Of a DNA stretch of 64,000 nt, positions 59,325 to 64,000 are shown piece after piece. The DNA is from Carettochelys insculpta (Eukaryota > Chordata > Testudines > Carettochelyidae): NCBI RefSeq assembly GCF_033958435.1, contig NC_134152.1, positions 25,828,001 to 25,892,000 of the forward strand, read 5' to 3'. The notes beneath the pieces were generated by a model. It was not told the origin of the DNA. It saw only the letters and a list, made by a program, of their open reading frames with translations, and did no database searches. How positions within the stretch are numbered: the first letter of the stretch is position 1; each line of letters opens with the position of its first letter. The position numbers and the translations under genes were made by a program.

Positions 59325-59825
59325 GGCTGCAGAGCAGGAGAAGGCCTGGTGCTGTAAAAAGTCCAACACAAGACTACTCCTGTGCCTTTGCAGAGACCCA
59401 GAAAAGTCAGTGGGGCTGTTCCCACATGCCTGGATCAAAGCACATGCACAGCACTAGTCTTTTTAACAAGAGGAAGCATAGTAAATTCAGGGATGAATCA
59501 TTTTGAAGAATATGTCTGGCTTGCAAAAAACCTTGATCATGCACAAAAGCAAAGGTATTTTGCTACAGTAAATGGGCTGTACATCAACTATTTTTCGTAC
59601 CAAACTGCCATTGAATACTTTTATGTGCTTCTAGCATGATCTCTCAACCTCTTTATATATTATTAGGAGAAACTGATAATGATATTTTGGGGGTATCAAA
59701 TGATGCTTCAGAGGTTTTAGGACCTGTTCCAAAGCCCAAGAAAGTTCAACAGAAAAGCTTCTTAGCTTTGGCTCAAGCTCATAGTTAAAGAGGCTCAGGG
59801 TAATCCACTTTGGCAATCAATGGCT

Positions 59826-59853
59826 ACACACACTCTCTCTCTCTCTCTCTCTC
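59826..59853. repeat. (CA)n(CT)n microsatellite
   Basis: Short CA then a (CT)11-type run. Confidence 0.9.
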
Positions 59854-60508
59854 CTTCCTTGAAATCTTCAAGTTCAAAACTGAATTGGAGCTTGGCCAAT
59901 TTTTGACTCCAGTGGCTTCAAATAAGTTGCCTCTGGAACAAATCTGGGCCAGTAGGTTTAATAGCCAAAATGATCCAAGGTTTGCCTCTTTTTTTGGTGC
60001 ATTGGAATGATCAAAATCTTATTCTTGTCCTTTCCTTTAGATTATGCACTCATCCATTGTTATTGTGGTGGTGTAAACCTTCCATCCATATCAAGGGAAG
60101 AGCATTTTAAAGTGATGGGCCTGGAGAGATATATTCATTAACGAAGTTTGACAAAAGATGGATAGGACTAACTTTTGGGAGAATGAGCTAAGATAAATGG
60201 AGAAATAGAGACTCAGATGCACTTCTAAGTAGTTAAAAATCCACAATGAAAGGGTAACACATAACAATCTAACCTGGAAGCTGAAAACCTAATAATTCAT
60301 AAACATTCCTAAAAGCTAGTCTTATCCAACTGGTTGTCATCCTACTTTAATGATACATAACATCAGAATTTATATCCAGTGCATCAGACATAGACAGAAA
60401 AAGACACACAAAATGCACACTTTTTTCCTCTTCATGAAGCTATTGAGCTGCACAGGTCAAATTTAAGTGCACAGGGTCACACAAAGGCAGCATTCCAAAT
60501 GGAACGAC

Positions 60509-60760
<252 letters not shown>

Positions 60761-61052
60761 TTAACAAATATCTCGTACTTAATATAATTCAGTAGCAGGT
60801 ACTGTGCGTTATACGTATTTGTGCCATTTATAATTATTCAGAAGTCTAACAGTCATACACTTTCAATGATTCTCGTTTACACCACTGCAGGTCCAGGATA
60901 ATACCATCTCCAATGATGTTACTCAGGATTAACACCAGAATAGAGGAAAGATCTAACTAGCTATCTGCTTGTTGTTGATAGAACCATATAAAACTACTTT
61001 TGAAAGAGACTAATTATATTCTACATATCTTTCCAAAAGCTGTTTTATTTTA

Positions 61053-61154
<102 letters not shown>

Positions 61155-61371
61155 CTAGAAAACATAATTAAAAATGTGAACCGTTGCATCCATTTGCTTG
61201 ACTATGACAAACTAAGCTTGCAAAACAAATTTAGATCCCGAGCCATGTTCCTAGAATGCTGGGTATAAAGAAATGGCAATCCCGATCAGCATTATTCACA
61301 TTTTAATGGAAGTAACAAAGAAGAAAAAATTCAATAATACTGCATGGCTGGATACACTTTTACGAGTGGAA

Positions 61372-61420
61372 AAGTAACAGAGAGTAAGCCGTGCTAGTCT
61401 GTACTTGACTGCTTTTTTTT
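61372..61420. mobile_element. Very short (49 bp) Penelope-like tail insertion with 12-bp target duplication
   Basis: AAAGTAACAGAGAGTAAGCC, GTGCTAGTCTGTACTTGACT and GCTTTTTT resemble the extreme end of the tail unit at 52018-52278. TTTACGAGTGGA is present at 61360-61371 and 61421-61432. It lies upstream of the PRKAR1B penultimate exon, inside an intron. Confidence 0.85.
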
Positions 61421-61432
61421 TTACGAGTGGAG

Positions 61433-64000
61433 CTATTGTACGTGTGGAGCTCTTACTGAAATCATTAGGAGCAAGATCAGATCGTGTAGTGCTGTCCTTA
61501 ACCACTGCAACAGTGACTTGCATAAATATACAATCTACTATTCACAGATGTATTTTGGAATGAATGCAGGGCCTTGTGAAGGGTGCTGGACTGACAGACT
61601 TGAAGGCTGACATCCTCTGAACAGACAGCAAGAGAGTAACCCTACAACTCTGTTTAGCACGGAGAGCATTTCAGTCCTCATGCCTGCTCTGTCACTGGGT
61701 CTGTGTTGAGACTTTCAACAAGGGACCAGCTGTGCAGCACTGAGCTAGGTCCACCAAACTCAGTTCACACGAAACCACCAAACACCCACTGTGTCGTAAT
61801 AATGCTCGATCTAACTTAAAATACCTATCCACTGGAAATTTAAGAGGTAAAAATCTCTATATTGGTTGACTCTTTCTCATCCCCTCCTACCCCCCCGGTA
61901 AGGACTTGACCAATGCCAGATGAGAGAATTTGCCATACCACAGGAGGTCAGTATTGTCTGGAAGCATTATCAACACTTTCACTGCTTAGTCAGCTCTTAG
62001 AAGACAGTTAGGAGTAAATTAGCACTAAATAACAGCACAGAACACTGACAGCCAGGGTTGGGGGCTGTAAACAAACTTATGGAACCATGGGAAACTTGGC
62101 CACACTTGTGATAAATGGACATACAGCTAACTAAAATCATGATGGATTACAGATGTTGCCAGACAAGAAAATTCCGGATTAGAGAGGTTCAACCTGTAAT
62201 TCATTAGAAACCCCATAATTTGTCCAATAATTAGATGACCTATGTTTTAATAAAATTTGACTACAGGGGAGGGATTTCAAAGGCAACATCTATCACTCCA
62301 ATCCCCATACCATATAATATTCCTCCCAGCAGTTAGATCTAGGCTTTGTTTACCCTACATAGTTTTTAGCAACACAGCCAAGTATAACAGGGTACAAGGA
62401 TCCCTGAGCTCTGCACCCTATCCATGGCCAGGAGTGAGTCTCACTCAGCAGGTGGAGCAAAGGGTGTATTAGGCGACAGGGATACAGCGTGGCACAGACT
62501 CGTCAGTACAGCAACCAGAAGTAATCAGTCTGACCCATATTGGCGGGGAGGCCCCCCAGAGGGAACCGCAGTATGTAATAATGTATGTAAAATAAGTAAA
62601 GTAAATACATTGTTCCTTATCTACACTACAAGTTAACAATTGTGCTAGTTATTGCCTGTTAGTTAACACATTAAAACACAGTTACAATCTGTAGCACAGA
62701 CGAGCCTTCGAAGCTGTTCTTGGCACATATCAATACTTTTTCTTGAAGGAAATCTCATATTATTTTTAATGTACACCACAAAGTTCTCATGGATGAAATA
62801 AAGCGGGTATGTCTAGCTTCAAGCCACCTATTCTTTTGTAGTAACGAAAAAAGGACTGACAGAGGAACATTTAAGCCTATGCTATAAAAATACAATGCAA
62901 AAGGGCAAGGCAGAGAGGAAATATATTTATTTTCATTTGAAATAAATAAAAAAATTAAAATAAGTGATGCAGAGACACAATAATTTGAGACAAGAATTAT
63001 GATGATACTGCAAAGACCGTGCAGGGGCAAAGGAAGCTTTGTAACCTAAATGTGGATCATCCATAATAGACACTTGATCTGAATCTGTAACGTTTCCATC
63101 CTTTCCAAATCACTCCCAACAGACAACAATGGGCCTTATTATAAGTGGACAGAACATGAATAAATAGGTTTATGTTTTCCCTTTTGGAAAAATAATACTT
63201 GGAGCCAAATCCTGCCCTAGTCAGGGCAGGGAAGGGGAACAGACTCACTGTCTGGTGTGTCTCATACTAGAAGGGTTCTGCTCGCCAGGGGAGGAGTCAC
63301 AGGGTACCACCAGTTGCTAACACATTTTGCTGCTACTTCAATCAACAGGCTGACTAGTGCTTGTTGCTGAGTGCAACCTAGTTGCCAGTTGGCTCTTGGG
63401 TGCATTAGACCCAGAACTGCAGACTATTTCCACACACACACACTCCCCAAACACACAATAAAACCCAGCCTGTTAGCCAGTTCCCGCAGCTCTGCGAGCA
63501 GCTCCTTGTTTTCATGGAGGGAAGAGGCTACCATTGGACTGGATTTAGGGCCCAATCATACAAGCTGCTGAGCATTCCCCAATTCTCATTGGCTTTGACG
63601 GGAGTTGAGGGCACACAGCACCTTATAGGACCTTAGTCCTTGTGTTTTATTCAAATGGATTACAAACGGGAACAGAAATATATGACTAGTTAATCACTGA
63701 TCTTTGTTTCACTGGGGTAGTACAGCACAGTAACAACAAACAGCAATGGAATACTCGGCATTATGTAAAAGATTATCATAACTTGCCTTCCTCTGAACAA
63801 GTGCTGCACAGATAAGGAAATGTCATGCACCTTTGTCTTGCATCATGCCTTATTTCACAATAGGTTTCTTTTTTAAAAGCCCATATGCATCTTAAATGCT
63901 TAGCTATTCACTAAGTTAAATTATAACCTTATCCTTTATATAGTGCACAAAGCAGAAGGCAAATCTTGTTACTAACCATGCCAGGAACCATATGTAAATA
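61433..64000 (-). other. PRKAR1B: PRKAR1B intron, otherwise nothing recognised
   Basis: Apart from the element fragment at 62147-62196 I see no exon. The next upstream PRKAR1B exon (GEPGDDFFIITE-type) is not present in the window. Sequence is AT-rich and unique-looking. Confidence 0.6.
62147..62196. mobile_element. Fragment of the CAGGTTGAA-ended element
   Basis: AGATGTTGCCAGACAAGAAA, ATTCCGGATTAGAGAGGTTC and AACCTG followed by TA match the terminal part of 32350-32893 in opposite orientation. Confidence 0.7.

Larger units (their letters stand above)
58070..60508 (-). other. PRKAR1B: PRKAR1B 3'UTR and downstream sequence (extent uncertain)
   Basis: No coding sequence is seen. Candidate polyadenylation signals on the minus strand are ATTAAA at 60346-60351, soon after the stop, and AATAAA at about 58083-58090, followed within about 20 nt by an A-rich stretch (T9 on the + strand near 58060). 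The distal one would give a 3'UTR of about 2.4 kb interrupted by a MITE at 59129-59324. A (CT)n microsatellite sits at 59826-59853. Which signal is used cannot be told from sequence alone. Confidence 0.4.

Overview
This is vertebrate nuclear DNA, most likely from a cryptodiran turtle. Two gene ends can be read with confidence, both on the minus strand and in the order known from amniotes (PRKAR1B upstream of PDGFA). The turtle call rests on repeats: tRNA-derived SINEs that look like the turtle Cry-I type, CR1 LINE fragments, tails of Penelope-like elements, and several hAT-like and 'GTCTACAC'-ended DNA transposon families. Base composition, intron sizes and GT/AG splice sites also fit a reptile genome.

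Layout. Positions 1-22020 hold the 5' half of PDGFA (platelet-derived growth factor A chain). Exon 1 coding is 21168-21230, exon 2 is 19566-19662, exon 3 is 11840-11944 and exon 4 is 9021-9208. All have consensus splice sites and matching phases. Exons 5 onward were not found and probably lie to the left of the window. A GC-rich promoter/5'UTR island covers about 20.7-22.6 kb. It includes a G-rich tract (on the coding strand) just upstream of a TATA-like box, placed like the nuclease-hypersensitive element of mammalian PDGFA. Positions 60509-61154 hold the last two coding exons of PRKAR1B (type I-beta regulatory subunit of cAMP-dependent protein kinase), with an uncertain 3'UTR running down towards 58-60 kb.

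The roughly 36-38 kb between the genes, and the introns, contain no other gene I can support. They are filled with transposable-element copies. These include two near-identical ~0.7 kb inverted-terminal elements (30366-31047 and 57202-57907, opposite orientations, 3-bp target duplications). There are several smaller elements with related ends (2877-3096, 3988-4406, 37110-37465, 38186-38325), a Penelope-like element with a readable GIY-YIG endonuclease region (46748-~47640, minus), and at least five short insertions of Penelope-like tail sequence, each with an 11-15 bp target duplication. A ~1.6 kb CR1 LINE 3' part (38330-39955), two SINEs, several hAT-like MITEs and microsatellites make up the rest of what I recognise.

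I saw no CRISPR, operon, toxin, virus or other exotic gene system. The most interesting material is the transposon biology (composite elements with 3-bp duplications and dispersal of Penelope tails) and the conserved PDGFA promoter architecture.
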